From Achromobacter pestifer (GTDB lineage: Bacteria > Pseudomonadota > Gammaproteobacteria > Burkholderiales > Burkholderiaceae_B): a stretch of 64,000 bases of DNA. The position numbers and the translations under genes are program-made. The DNA lies in contig NZ_CADIJX010000001.1 in the NCBI RefSeq assembly GCF_902859625.1, positions 1,178,001 through 1,242,000 of the forward strand, in the 5' to 3' direction. Under the pieces are notes generated by a model. That model was not told the DNA's origin. It did no database searches and saw only the letters and a list, made by a program, of their open reading frames with translations. How positions within the stretch are numbered: position 1 is the first letter of the stretch; each line of letters starts with the position of its first letter. Shown here one piece after another: positions 37,674 through 46,779 of the stretch.

Positions 37674-38413
37674 TTCGCGGGAGCCTCAAACCACTTGTTC
37701 ACGATGGCCTGATAGCTGCCGTCGGCCTTGAGCTTCTGCAATGCGGCATTCATCTCACGAGTGAGTTCAGGCTTGCTCTTGGGCACGGCAATCCCGTATT
37801 CCTCGGTGGTCACCTGGTCGTTCAACACCGTCAGGCCCGGGGTGCTTTGCGCGAACAGCTTCGCGGCGGGCTTGCCAGTCACCGCGGCGTCAGCGCGACC
37901 GATCTGCACCAGATTGAACATCTCCTGGTTCTTTTCCACTTCCACGCGCTGCACGGCGGGGAAGTGATCCTTCAGATAGTTGACCGACTTCGTGCCGACC
38001 TGCACCGACACCTTGCGGCCGTCCAGGTCCTTCAGCGTCTTGATGGGGCTGTCCGTTTTCGTCAGCACCACCAGGCCGCCGGCGTAGTACGGGTCGGTGA
38101 AGTCCACGACCTTGCTGCGCTCGGGCGTGATGTAGATGGCAGACACGGCGATGTCGGCCCGGCCGGCTTGCAATGCAGGAATCAGGCCCTTGAAGTCGAT
38201 GTCGATCCACTCGACTTTCTTGCCCATGGCGCCGGCCAGCGCCTCGACCAATTCAATATCAAAGCCGGTGCGCTTGCCATCTTTGACAAACTCCATCGGC
38301 GGGAACGTGGCGTCAGTGACGGCGCGAATGGTTTCCTGGGCGTGCGCGGGGCCCGCGCTCCAGGCCAGGCCCAGCGTCAGGGCGGCGGTCAGCAATGTGC
38401 GGCGAGTGGTCAT
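37670..38413 (-). CDS. periplasmic polar amino-acid binding protein (SBP family 3)
   Basis: The 247-aa protein has a Sec signal (cleavage near AHAQET, about 25) and the family 3 pattern: TFPPMEFVKDGKRTGFDIEL, then GLIPALQAGRADIAVSAIYIT, then the late TTEEYGIAVPK. ATG at 38413 is chosen for its AGGA site and signal peptide. It is the first gene of the SBP-permease-ATPase-hutG operon, 145 bases downstream of an IclR gene on the same strand. Confidence 0.92.
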   Translation of the reverse strand: MTTRRTLLTAALTLGLAWSAGPAHAQETIRAVTDATFPPMEFVKDGKRTGFDIELVEALAGAMGKKVEWIDIDFKGLIPALQAGRADIAVSAIYITPERSKVVDFTDPYYAGGLVVLTKTDSPIKTLKDLDGRKVSVQVGTKSVNYLKDHFPAVQRVEVEKNQEMFNLVQIGRADAAVTGKPAAKLFAQSTPGLTVLNDQVTTEEYGIAVPKSKPELTREMNAALQKLKADGSYQAIVNKWFEAPAK

Positions 38414-38558
38414 GGTCAGTCCTATGGGAATGAGGTGCGGCGATGAGTACGGCGGAGAAATGCGGCGGAAGATGCGGTACAGCGTGGAATTCAAAGAGGC
38501 GGCAACGAAGCAGCAAGAAAAACGGCAGAAAAGCGGCGCAAGGCGAACAAACCGCCGG

Positions 38559-39299
38559 TCAATGCACCTTCAAACGTTCAGAAATGCGCCGGGCAGCGGC
38601 GACAGTCAGATCGATGAACGCCTGGGGGCGTTGGGCGGCACGGGTGGACGGCGCCATCAGCGTGATGGAGGCGACAGCCTGATTGGGGCGCTGGAAGATC
38701 GGCACGCTGACGCCCCAGACACCGGCGTCAACCTCGCTGTCGGTCACGGCATAGCCTAGCGCTCGGATCGTTTCCAGTTCACCGGCCAAACGGGCCGCAT
38801 CCACGCCAGCTTCGGCGGCCAGATAGGCCAACGCGGTCTGCAAGCGGGCCAGCGGCATGAAGGCCAGCAACGATTTCGCCGACGCGCCACGCGCCAGCGG
38901 CAGGCCACGCCCCTTCGTGAAGGAACAGCGCAACGGATGCTGGCTTTCCACCATGTCCAGACAGACGGCCTGGTCCTTGACGGCCACCAGCAGGCCGATG
39001 GTTTCCCCGGATGCCGCCGCCAGCGCGGCCATGTCCGGTTGCGCTTCATGGATCAGGAAAGACGACTGGTCAAAGCCCCAGGCCAGTTGGACGCACAACG
39101 GTCCTGGCCCGTATTCACCTTCATGCTCGGCCACGAATCCCCAGCGTTTCAGCAACGCCACCTGACGGTACAGCGTGCTTTGCGCCAAGCCGGTCTTCTC
39201 GGCCAGGGCGGCGATGGTCAGGGGGCCATCGTGCCGGGCCAAGGTGGCCAACACGTAGAGGACGCGATCCGCGCCCGCCCCTACTGAGGGATCCGACAT
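38559..39299 (-). CDS. IclR-family transcriptional regulator
   Basis: The 246-aa protein has an N-terminal winged helix (ALAEKTGLAQSTLYRQVALL) and a C-terminal IclR domain (LPLARGASAKSLLAFMP, then VWGVSVPIF). ATG at 39299 is preferred to the in-frame TTG just before it; the ribosome site is weak. It lies upstream of the amino-acid transporter/hutG operon in the same direction, so it likely regulates that operon, although Hut systems are more often under HutC. Confidence 0.85.
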   Translation of the reverse strand: MSDPSVGAGADRVLYVLATLARHDGPLTIAALAEKTGLAQSTLYRQVALLKRWGFVAEHEGEYGPGPLCVQLAWGFDQSSFLIHEAQPDMAALAAASGETIGLLVAVKDQAVCLDMVESQHPLRCSFTKGRGLPLARGASAKSLLAFMPLARLQTALAYLAAEAGVDAARLAGELETIRALGYAVTDSEVDAGVWGVSVPIFQRPNQAVASITLMAPSTRAAQRPQAFIDLTVAAARRISERLKVH

Positions 39300-39409
39300 C
39301 AAGATATTGCTCCAAGCGAACAGCGCTCAGATTATCAATTTCCGGCTATATCCTATGTTTAGATTCCCGAATACTGAGAAATAACAGGGAAAACCCCGAA
39401 CAGCAGGAT

Positions 39410-39433
39410 AAAAAAAAGGCGCCAAAAGGCGCC
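39410..39433 (-). terminator. rho-independent terminator after the amidase gene
   Basis: On the minus strand GGCGCC-TTTT-GGCGCC is followed by eight T (A-run 39410-39417 on plus). It lies 64 bases downstream of the amidase stop and closes the long 49899-to-39498 gene run. Confidence 0.75.
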
Positions 39434-39497
39434 AAACCGTCCGAAACGGCCGACGAGCCGCCTCGGAATCTGTACTCGCTACGGCCAAGGACCGGGC

Positions 39498-40850
39498 TCA
39501 GGCTTGATGGGCGGTCGACCCCAGGATGCGCTCGGCGCAACGGGCCCAATACAGCAGCCGGGCATCTTCCTTGACGAATCCCACCATCTGGAAACCCAAC
39601 GGCAGGCCATTGGGCCCGCGCGCCACCGGCAACGTGATGGACGGGTTATGCAATAAGGACCAGATACGGATGAACGCCGAACTACCGGTGCTGCTGGCCA
39701 GCGGGGCTTCACCCAGCGTGGATGGCATGACCACGGCATCCACGTCACGCGCGGCGTCGTAGAAGGCTCGGCGGCAGGCATCCGCGGCGTCAAGCGCCCC
39801 GGCGTAGTCTGCGGCCGACAATCCTTCGCCCATGTTCAGATAGTCGATCAACCCCGGATCACACAGGTGTGCATGGTCGCGCTTGAGCGCGGCATATTCG
39901 CGGGCCAGGTCATAGGCCATGATCACGTCCTGCGCCTCGCCCATCGTGTCGAACGCCGCCGGCATGGTCAGCTCGGTCACCGTCACGCCCGCCGCGGACA
40001 AGGCGCGCAGGTTCGCGACAAAGCTCTCTTGCATGCACGGCTCGGTGTCGGCCCAATCCTTCGGACGCCATACGCCCACCCGGAAGTCAGTGCGCACTGG
40101 CAGGCTCGAACCAAAGCGCGGGTCTCCCGTGAACGCACGCATGAATAGCGCCGCGTCATCCACGCTGCGGGCAATCGGGCCAATCACGTCCAGCACCCGC
40201 GAATAGCGCCGGATGCCAACATACGGAATGGCATCCAGCGTGGGCTTGAACCCCACCGCGCCGCAAAAGGCGGATGGCCGCAGGATAGATCCCGCCGTCT
40301 GCGTACCGATGGACAGCGGCGTCATGAAGTCCGCGACGGCGGCGGCAGAACCCGCGGACGAGGCAGCGGGCGTGTGGTTCAGGTCGTGCGGGTTGCGAGC
40401 GGGACCGGGCAACATGATGGCGTGCCGCGATACGGTGTTCTTGCCCAGTACGTTAAAGCCCAGGTCATGCGCCTGCGTCACGACCGGCGCGTCGGCCTCG
40501 GGCTGGCGCCCGGGAAAGATCTCCGGATCGCCCAGTTCCGTGGGCATGTCGGCGGTGTCGATGGTGTCCTTGATGCCCAGCGGCACCCCGTCCAGCAATC
40601 TTCGGCGACCGTGGCGGTCCCACTCTCGCGCCCGCGCCAGCGCCCCATCGGCATCAAGCCGCACCCAGGCCTTGACGCCGGCGTTGCGTTCGTCGATGCG
40701 GTCCAGGCAGGCCCGAGTCCAGGCCTCGCAAGTCAGGCGGCCCTGCTCCAGCGCCGCCAGCCCCTCGGTGGCCGTCAGCGCGGCAATAGCGGTAGGCGCA
40801 GGCCGGCGCGTAACGGACGCCGGGCGATCAATCGTGTCGGAAGAAGGCAA
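39498..40850 (-). CDS. amidase signature family protein
   Basis: The 450-aa amidase starts with TTG, eight bases after AGGAG; there is no nearby Met alternative. The Ser-Ser-Lys triad is visible: Lys94 in LGIKDTID, cis-Ser in [12 protein letters not shown] (164/165), nucleophile Ser188 in QTAGSILRPS. The usual Gly-Gly-Ser-Ser-Gly-Gly motif is modified to Ala-Ala-Ser-Ser-Ala-Gly. It hydrolyses an amide to acid and amine or ammonia; the substrate is unknown. It lies 50 bases after the ABC ATPase gene, in the catabolic cluster. Confidence 0.85.
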   Translation of the reverse strand: MPSSDTIDRPASVTRRPAPTAIAALTATEGLAALEQGRLTCEAWTRACLDRIDERNAGVKAWVRLDADGALARAREWDRHGRRRLLDGVPLGIKDTIDTADMPTELGDPEIFPGRQPEADAPVVTQAHDLGFNVLGKNTVSRHAIMLPGPARNPHDLNHTPAASSAGSAAAVADFMTPLSIGTQTAGSILRPSAFCGAVGFKPTLDAIPYVGIRRYSRVLDVIGPIARSVDDAALFMRAFTGDPRFGSSLPVRTDFRVGVWRPKDWADTEPCMQESFVANLRALSAAGVTVTELTMPAAFDTMGEAQDVIMAYDLAREYAALKRDHAHLCDPGLIDYLNMGEGLSAADYAGALDAADACRRAFYDAARDVDAVVMPSTLGEAPLASSTGSSAFIRIWSLLHNPSITLPVARGPNGLPLGFQMVGFVKEDARLLYWARCAERILGSTAHQA

Positions 40851-40900
40851 GGTACGGCTCCTGAATGTCGATGAAGGGGGCTGGCGAAGACGGTGCGGTC

Positions 40901-41632
40901 TCAGGCCGGCGGGTGAGCGCCGGACGGATGACCGCCCCGCCCGATGTACAGATCGCTCATGTTCTGATTGGCCAGCAATGCCTGTCCGGAGTCCGTCAGC
41001 ACGATCCGGCCCGAGTCCAGGATGTAGCCCCGGTCGCTGAACGCCAGCGCCTGGCGCGCACGCTGCTCCACCATCAGCACGGCCACGCCGATCTGCGGCA
41101 ACCGGCGCACCTCCGCGAATACCTGCTCGGTCAGGGCTGGCGACAACGCGGCCGAGGGCTCGTCCAGCACCATCAAGCGTGGCGAAGACATCAGCGCCCG
41201 GGCAAACGCCAGTTGCTGGCGTTCGCCGCCGGACAGGTTCTCAGCATGCGTCTTGCGGCGTCCGGCCAGGGCCGGAAACAGGTCGAACATGTCGCGGATA
41301 CGTTGCTCGCGCCCCTGCACGTGCTCGACCACCTGAAGATTCTCCAGCACGGTCAATGCGCCGAACACATTGCGCACCTGAGGCACGTACGAGATGCCTA
41401 GACGCACACGCTCCTCGACGGGCAGTGCCAGCAGATCCCGGCCATCAAACGTCATCGTCCCCGCCATCCGCGGCAACAGCCCCATCACCGCCTTGACCAG
41501 CGTTGACTTGCCCGCGCCATTGGTGCCGGCGATGGTGACGATCTCGTTGTCCTCCACCGTCATATCGATCCCGCTGACGATGTCCACGTCGGCATAGCCG
41601 CCGGACAAGTCCTGCATGACGAGCAGACTCAT
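40901..41632 (-). CDS. livF: branched-chain amino-acid-type ABC ATPase (LivF type)
   Basis: The 243-aa ATPase has Walker A GTNGAGKST (36-44), Q-loop PQVRNVFGALTVLEN, signature LSGGERQQ, Walker B LMVLDEPSAALS and the LivF-like C terminus. Its ATG overlaps the LivG-type stop by four bases. It works with the other Liv-type subunits; the HAAT family also takes up amides, urea and aromatic acids, so branched-chain amino acids need not be the substrate. Confidence 0.9.
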   Translation of the reverse strand: MSLLVMQDLSGGYADVDIVSGIDMTVEDNEIVTIAGTNGAGKSTLVKAVMGLLPRMAGTMTFDGRDLLALPVEERVRLGISYVPQVRNVFGALTVLENLQVVEHVQGREQRIRDMFDLFPALAGRRKTHAENLSGGERQQLAFARALMSSPRLMVLDEPSAALSPALTEQVFAEVRRLPQIGVAVLMVEQRARQALAFSDRGYILDSGRIVLTDSGQALLANQNMSDLYIGRGGHPSGAHPPA

Positions 41633-42390
41633 ATCACCCCTCCCATGTAGGCTTCGCGTACGCGCTCGTTGGCCAGCACGCCATCGGGTGCGCCTTCCGC
41701 AATCACCCGCCCCCGATCCATCACATACATGCGCGGCACGATGCGCGCCAGCTCATCCAGGTTGTGTTCGATGATCGCCACCGTCAGGCCGCGTTGGTTC
41801 AATTCCACGATACGCGCCGACAGCTCTTCGATCAGCACCGGATTGACGCCCGCGAACGGCTCATCGAGCAAGATGCAACGCGGTTCCAGCATCAGCAGCC
41901 TGCCCAGTTCCAGCAGCTTCTTCTGTCCGCCCGAAAGCTTGCCGGCCGGCTCGTCCGCCACCCGCGACAGGTTCAGGAACGCCAGCAATTCATGCACACG
42001 TTCGGCATTGCGGGCTTCTTCGCGAGCCACCTCGCGGCGCGCGAAGACCAACGCGGATAGTTTTTCACCGCGCTGATCCGGCGCCGCCGCCATCATGTTG
42101 TCAAAGACGGTCAGCTGGCTGAATTCGCGCGGCACCTGGAACGTGCGCGCCAGGCCGCGTCGCACCCGTTGATGCACGGCCACGCCGGTAATGTCTTCGT
42201 CCGCGAAGCGCACGCAGCCCGAGGTAGGCGGGATGTATCCCGTGACCACGGAGAACAGCGTGCTCTTGCCCGCGCCGTTGGTGCCGATCACCCCGACCAG
42301 CTCGCCCTTGCGAACTTCCACCGAGACGTCGTCCAGCGCCTTGAAGCCGCCGAAGCTGGCGCTCAGCCCTTTGATGGAAAGCAGCGTCAT
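41629..42390 (-). CDS. livG: branched-chain amino-acid-type ABC ATPase (LivG type)
   Basis: The 253-aa ATPase has Walker A GTNGAGKST (about 36-44), the LivG feature RRGLARTFQVPREFSQLTV (quoted in part), signature LSGGQKK, Walker B CILLDEPFAGVNP and the terminal BCA_ABC_TP_C sequence AEGAPDGVLANERVREAYMG. ATG at 42390 overlaps the LivM-type stop by four bases; a much longer upstream frame is rejected because it runs through livM. Confidence 0.9.
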   Translation of the reverse strand: MTLLSIKGLSASFGGFKALDDVSVEVRKGELVGVIGTNGAGKSTLFSVVTGYIPPTSGCVRFADEDITGVAVHQRVRRGLARTFQVPREFSQLTVFDNMMAAAPDQRGEKLSALVFARREVAREEARNAERVHELLAFLNLSRVADEPAGKLSGGQKKLLELGRLLMLEPRCILLDEPFAGVNPVLIEELSARIVELNQRGLTVAIIEHNLDELARIVPRMYVMDRGRVIAEGAPDGVLANERVREAYMGGVI

Positions 42391-43289
42391 GCCTTTCTCC
42401 TGCGAGTCGAGGTGTTGCCGAACAGGCCCTGCGGCCGATACAGCACCACGCAGATGAGTGCGATGCCGATGATGCCGATGCGTACGCTGGCCATCTGCAC
42501 CTCTGAAATTCCCCCCACGAAATCCCGCACGAAGCGCGAACCTTCCAGGAATCCGACCAGCAACACCGTCCCCGCCACCACGCCGCTCAGACGACCGACT
42601 CCGCCCAAGATGATGGCGATCCAGATGTAGAACGTAATCAGCGGCACGAACTGCTCGGGGCTGATGAAGGTCAGGTAGTGCGCCTGGAACGCGCCGGCCA
42701 GGCCCGCCAGCCCTGCCCCCAGCATCAGAGAGCGCGTCTTGAACTTGGCCGGATCCTTGCCCAGGGCGCGCACGGCGACCTCGTTGTCCCGCACCGCCTC
42801 GATCACGCGGCCGAAGGGGCTGCGGATGACCAGGTGAATCAGCAGCAACGCGCCCGCATTGACCGCCAGCAACAACAGCATGATCCACAGGTCCACGGTT
42901 TGCGGCGACGCCCAGCCTGCGAACAGGCGCGGGATGCCAGGCAAGCCATGCATGCCGCGCGTCAACCATTCCTCCGTCTGCAAGACCATGCGCACGGATT
43001 CCGAGAATCCCAGGGTCACGATGGCCAGGTAGTCACTTCCCAACCGTAGCGCGATCATGCCCAGTGGATAGGCCGACAGTGCGGCAAACGCGGCCGCCGC
43101 CGCCATGGAAACCGGCATCGGCACGCCCTTGAGCGACAGGAGGGCCGACGTGTACGCGCCGATCGCGAAGAAACCGACGTGGCCAAAGTTGATCAGTCCG
43201 GTGAATCCATAGTGCAGCGACAGGCCGAACGCCAGCAGCATATAGATCAGGACCCCGATGGCGATTGCAATCAGATAGGCTTCCATCAT
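42387..43289 (-). CDS. livM: branched-chain amino-acid-type ABC permease (LivM type)
   Basis: The 300-aa permease has many hydrophobic helices and the LivM landmarks LSLHYGFTGLINFGHVGFFAIGAY (in part) and GRVIEAVRDNEVAVRALG (the cytoplasmic EAA-like loop). Two adjacent ATGs exist; 43289 is the first and follows GAGGTGA. It begins right after the LivH-type stop. Confidence 0.9.
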   Translation of the reverse strand: MMEAYLIAIAIGVLIYMLLAFGLSLHYGFTGLINFGHVGFFAIGAYTSALLSLKGVPMPVSMAAAAAFAALSAYPLGMIALRLGSDYLAIVTLGFSESVRMVLQTEEWLTRGMHGLPGIPRLFAGWASPQTVDLWIMLLLLAVNAGALLLIHLVIRSPFGRVIEAVRDNEVAVRALGKDPAKFKTRSLMLGAGLAGLAGAFQAHYLTFISPEQFVPLITFYIWIAIILGGVGRLSGVVAGTVLLVGFLEGSRFVRDFVGGISEVQMASVRIGIIGIALICVVLYRPQGLFGNTSTRRRKA

Positions 43290-43290
43290 G

Positions 43291-44166
43291 TCACCTCGCC
43301 GCCATCGGCCGGCCGAAAATACCCTGGGGTCGCAGCAGCAACACGCACAGCAGCACCGCGAACGCGAAAACAATCTTGTAGGCTGGCCCCACCACCAGGC
43401 TGGCGACCTCCTGGGCAATACTGAAAATCATGATCCCGGCAATGGCGCCCACGGGGTTGCCGATGCCGCCCAGGATCACGGCGGCGAACATGGGCATCAG
43501 CAATTCCCAGCCCAGCTCCGGAATCACCACCGCCTTGATGCCCAGCAGCACGCCGCCCAGGCCGCAATAGGCGCCGGCGATGCTCCATAACGTGATCATG
43601 ACGCGCCGTCCGCGAATGCCGCTGGCCGCGGCCAGTTCAGGGTTGTCGGCCACGGCGCGCATGCGACGTCCCGTCGGCGTCATGTGCATCAGGGCGAAGA
43701 CCAGGGCCAGCGCGCCCACCGCGATGCCCACGATGTAGAGATCGATGGGCAGGATGCGCACGCCCCCGAAGTTCCACGCCCGCGTCAGGGGAAGATCAAA
43801 GGTGTACTGATCCTGCCCGGCAAAGAAGGTGATCGTGCTGCGCAAGGCGAACGCGACGCCGATCGAGGCGATCAAGCGCGACACATTCGAGCGGGATTCC
43901 AGCGGGCGGAAGACCCAGGCGTAGAAGAAAAGGCTGACGGCAGTGGTCGCCGCCACGGCAACCAGGCCTCCCACCAGCACGGACCCTCCAACCAGCGCCT
44001 GGGTGAATACGGCCGCGTAGGCCCCCAGCGTCATGTAATCGCCACTGGCGGCGTTGGGAAAGCGGGCAATGCCAAACACCAGCGTAATCGCCAATGCCGG
44101 CAACGCCAGCAGCATCCCGATCACAACGCCGTTGATACCGGCGTTGATGACGGTGATTGCATCCAT
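43291..44166 (-). CDS. livH: branched-chain amino-acid-type ABC permease (LivH type)
   Basis: The 291-aa permease contains LALPALAITLVFGIARFPN, the ASGDYMTLGAYAAVFTQ region and the loop GRRMRAVADNPELAAASGI, standard for LivH. AAGGGGA lies ahead of the ATG. It is 24 bases after the binding-protein gene and forms the channel with LivM. Confidence 0.9.
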   Translation of the reverse strand: MDAITVINAGINGVVIGMLLALPALAITLVFGIARFPNAASGDYMTLGAYAAVFTQALVGGSVLVGGLVAVAATTAVSLFFYAWVFRPLESRSNVSRLIASIGVAFALRSTITFFAGQDQYTFDLPLTRAWNFGGVRILPIDLYIVGIAVGALALVFALMHMTPTGRRMRAVADNPELAAASGIRGRRVMITLWSIAGAYCGLGGVLLGIKAVVIPELGWELLMPMFAAVILGGIGNPVGAIAGIMIFSIAQEVASLVVGPAYKIVFAFAVLLCVLLLRPQGIFGRPMAAR

Positions 44167-44190
44167 CTTATGTTCCCCTTGGTATGGTCG

Positions 44191-45432
44191 TCAGACTTTG
44201 CCGGCGATGACTTCGTTGAGCACCAGCTTGCCGTCGCGTATGTCGAAGACGCCAAAATCGGGCACGGTCTCGCCCTGCTTGCCGAAGTCCAATCGCGACG
44301 ACGCGCCGTCGTAGTCCACTGGCTTGCCTGCGCGCAGCAGCGCCTGCCCTTGGGCGAAATCGCTGACTTTCTCGCCGCCGCCCTCCGCCGTCACCGCGCG
44401 GATCTTGCCGTTGATCGCTGCCACATCCGCCTTGGCACCCGCCGCCTCGATGGCGAGCGCCAGTGTGATCACCATGTCATAGGACTGGGACGCAAAAATG
44501 TCCGGCTCGCGCTTCGTGCGCTTGCGGAATTCGGCGGCGAAGCGCTTGTACGCCTGATGCTCGTGCGCCGCCACGTTGGAGATCGAGATAATGCCCTCGG
44601 TCGCTTCCTTGCCCAGCGCCTTGACCAGATCCTCATTGGCCGTCCAGCCCGGCATGATGAATTTGCAGTCCTGGCCGGTCTGGAACCATTCTTTAAGAAT
44701 GATGGTGGCGTCTGGACGGTAGGCGCTCAGCGAAATGACATCCGGCTTGGACGCCAGCACCTTGTTCAGCTCGGTGCGGTACGTGGTCTGGTTCGGCTCG
44801 TAGACGGTGAACGCACTGACGTCGCCGCCCTTCTCCCGCCACGCATCCCGGAAGTAGTTGGCCTGTCCGACAAAGGTGGAATTGTTGAACGCCATCACGG
44901 CCGGCCGCTTGAAGCCACGTTGACGCGCCACTTCCGCGAATGCGCGGCCGAACACGGCGTTGGACGCCTGGAACATCCACGCCAGCCCCTGCTTGTTCTC
45001 GGTCAGCATCTCGGGCGCACCGCAGGTGTTCATGGTGATGAGGCCCGCCGCGTTGGTGATCGGCATGGCAGCCAACCCCACCGACGACGGCCAGATGCCC
45101 ACCACCGCCTCGACCTTGTTGATTTCGATCAGCTTTTTCACAGCCAACACGGCCGCATCGGGCTTGGTTTGGTCGTCTTCGGCGTACAGCTGTATCTGCC
45201 GGCCTGCCGCGCCGCCTGCGGCGTTGACTTCCGCAATGGCGATCTTGATGGCCTCCAGCATGGCGGGGCCATAGGGCCCGCCGACGCCGGTGATGGAGTT
45301 AAGCGCGCCTAGGCGAAATGGCGAGGCTGCCGGGGCTTGAGCCCAGGCCAGGCCGGGCATCGCGCCGGATGCGGCAAGCGCGGCGCCGGCCGCGAGAAAA
45401 TCGCGTCGGGAAAGATGGATGGGCTGCGTCAT
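44191..45432 (-). CDS. Tat-exported periplasmic binding protein (LivK/family 6 type)
   Basis: The 413-aa binding protein begins with a twin-arginine leader (HLSRRDFLAAGAALAASG, cleavage near LAWAQA). It then has the periplasmic-binding pattern LGALNSITGVGGPYGPAMLEA (in part), with a central VEAVVGIWPSSVGLAAMPI. ATG at 45432 follows AGGA; an ATG 24 bases earlier is less favoured. Tat export of a Liv-type binding protein is common in this group. Ligand unknown. Confidence 0.88.
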   Translation of the reverse strand: MTQPIHLSRRDFLAAGAALAASGAMPGLAWAQAPAASPFRLGALNSITGVGGPYGPAMLEAIKIAIAEVNAAGGAAGRQIQLYAEDDQTKPDAAVLAVKKLIEINKVEAVVGIWPSSVGLAAMPITNAAGLITMNTCGAPEMLTENKQGLAWMFQASNAVFGRAFAEVARQRGFKRPAVMAFNNSTFVGQANYFRDAWREKGGDVSAFTVYEPNQTTYRTELNKVLASKPDVISLSAYRPDATIILKEWFQTGQDCKFIMPGWTANEDLVKALGKEATEGIISISNVAAHEHQAYKRFAAEFRKRTKREPDIFASQSYDMVITLALAIEAAGAKADVAAINGKIRAVTAEGGGEKVSDFAQGQALLRAGKPVDYDGASSRLDFGKQGETVPDFGVFDIRDGKLVLNEVIAGKV

Positions 45433-45551
45433 GAAGGTTCCTTGCGGCGTGAACATCGTTGTTCAACTTCGAATAGCCGCCGGCGCATGCTGTGCCGGCG
45501 TCCCCTGTGGCTCGGATGCAACTTCGGTACTGCCTGCTGCGGGTGTCTGGA

Positions 45552-46751
45552 CTACGCGATCACTCCTCGGGCACGCATGCCCGCGATCCTGTCCTCGGGC
45601 ACGCCGAAACGCCGCAGTACCTCGTCGGTATGCTGGCCCATCAGCGGCGCCGCCGTGCGCAACGCGCCCGGTGTCCGCGAGAACTTGGTGGGAATGCCGA
45701 TGGTTTTCATCGCGCCCAGCACGGGGTGATCCAGTTCCTGCACCATGCCGCGCGCCAGGTAGTGCGGATCCTGCATCGCCTGACCGAAATCATTGATGGG
45801 TCCGCAAGGCACCGAGGCGCGTTCACAGCGTGCAATCCATTCCGTCGCGTCGGCACGCGCGAACTCGGCCTCGAGAATTGGCTCAAGCTCTGCGATGTGC
45901 GTCAGCCGGTCGGAATTGGTCACGAAACGCGGGTCGGTGACCAGTTCAGGGCGCTCCAGCACGTCGATGCACAGGCGCTCCCAGGTGCGCTGGTTGGCGG
46001 CCCCGATCATGATGAACCCCATGCGCGTGCCAAACGCCTGGTATGGCGCGGACACTCGGTGCCGGCTACCCGTGCCTTCGGGCACGGTGCCGTCCGCGAA
46101 GTAGGCAGCGGCCTCCCACACAAACCACGGCAAGCCGCATTCAGCCAAGGCAATGTCGATGTGCTGGCCTTCGCCCGTCTTCATCTGGTGGATGCAGGCG
46201 GCCAGGATGGCATAGACGGCGGTCAGTCCCGCCCCCACGTCATAGATGGCGATGCCGGACTTCAGCGGCCTGCCGCCCGGTTCGCCCGTCATGCTCATGA
46301 TGCCGCTCATGCCTTGCGCCACCAGATCGAAGCCGCCCTTGCCCGCATACGGCCCGGATTGCCCATAGCCGGAAATCGAGCAATACACCAAGCGCGGATT
46401 GATTCGTGAAAGCGTCTCGTAGTCCACGCCCAGCGACCGGGTCACGCCGACCCGGTAGTTCTCGACCACCACGTCGGCCCAGCGCGCCAGCTCGTACAGC
46501 ACCTCGCGCGCCTCGGGATCCTTCAAGTTGAGCGCGATGCCCTGCTTGTTGCGGTTGATCTGCGCAAAACAGGTGGACTCCCCCTTCACATAGGGGCCCA
46601 TCTCGCGGGAATCGTCGCCCGCGCCCGTCTTCTCGACCTTGATGACCTCGGCGCCCAGGTCGGCCAGCACCATCGTGCAATACGGGCCAGCCATGATCTG
46701 GGACAGATCCAGGATCTTGATGCCGGCCAGGGGGGATGCTGCTTCAGTCAT
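45552..46751 (-). CDS. CaiB/BaiF CoA-transferase (type III)
   Basis: The 399-aa protein has the canonical order: LAGIKILDLSQIMAGPYCT at the N terminus, DLGAEVIKVE, NRNKQGIALNLKDPE, ISGYGQSGPYAGKGGFDLVAQ (in parts). By eye, Glu204 (HIDIALAE) sits where formyl-CoA transferase has its catalytic Asp, which should be checked. The expected reaction is transfer of CoA between carboxylic acids. It lies 119 bases upstream of the transporter genes and 28 bases after the enoyl-CoA hydratase gene. Confidence 0.88.
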   Translation of the reverse strand: MTEAASPLAGIKILDLSQIMAGPYCTMVLADLGAEVIKVEKTGAGDDSREMGPYVKGESTCFAQINRNKQGIALNLKDPEAREVLYELARWADVVVENYRVGVTRSLGVDYETLSRINPRLVYCSISGYGQSGPYAGKGGFDLVAQGMSGIMSMTGEPGGRPLKSGIAIYDVGAGLTAVYAILAACIHQMKTGEGQHIDIALAECGLPWFVWEAAAYFADGTVPEGTGSRHRVSAPYQAFGTRMGFIMIGAANQRTWERLCIDVLERPELVTDPRFVTNSDRLTHIAELEPILEAEFARADATEWIARCERASVPCGPINDFGQAMQDPHYLARGMVQELDHPVLGAMKTIGIPTKFSRTPGALRTAAPLMGQHTDEVLRRFGVPEDRIAGMRARGVIA

Positions 46752-46779
46752 GTCAGATCCGTTTCAAGTCGATGGCCGT

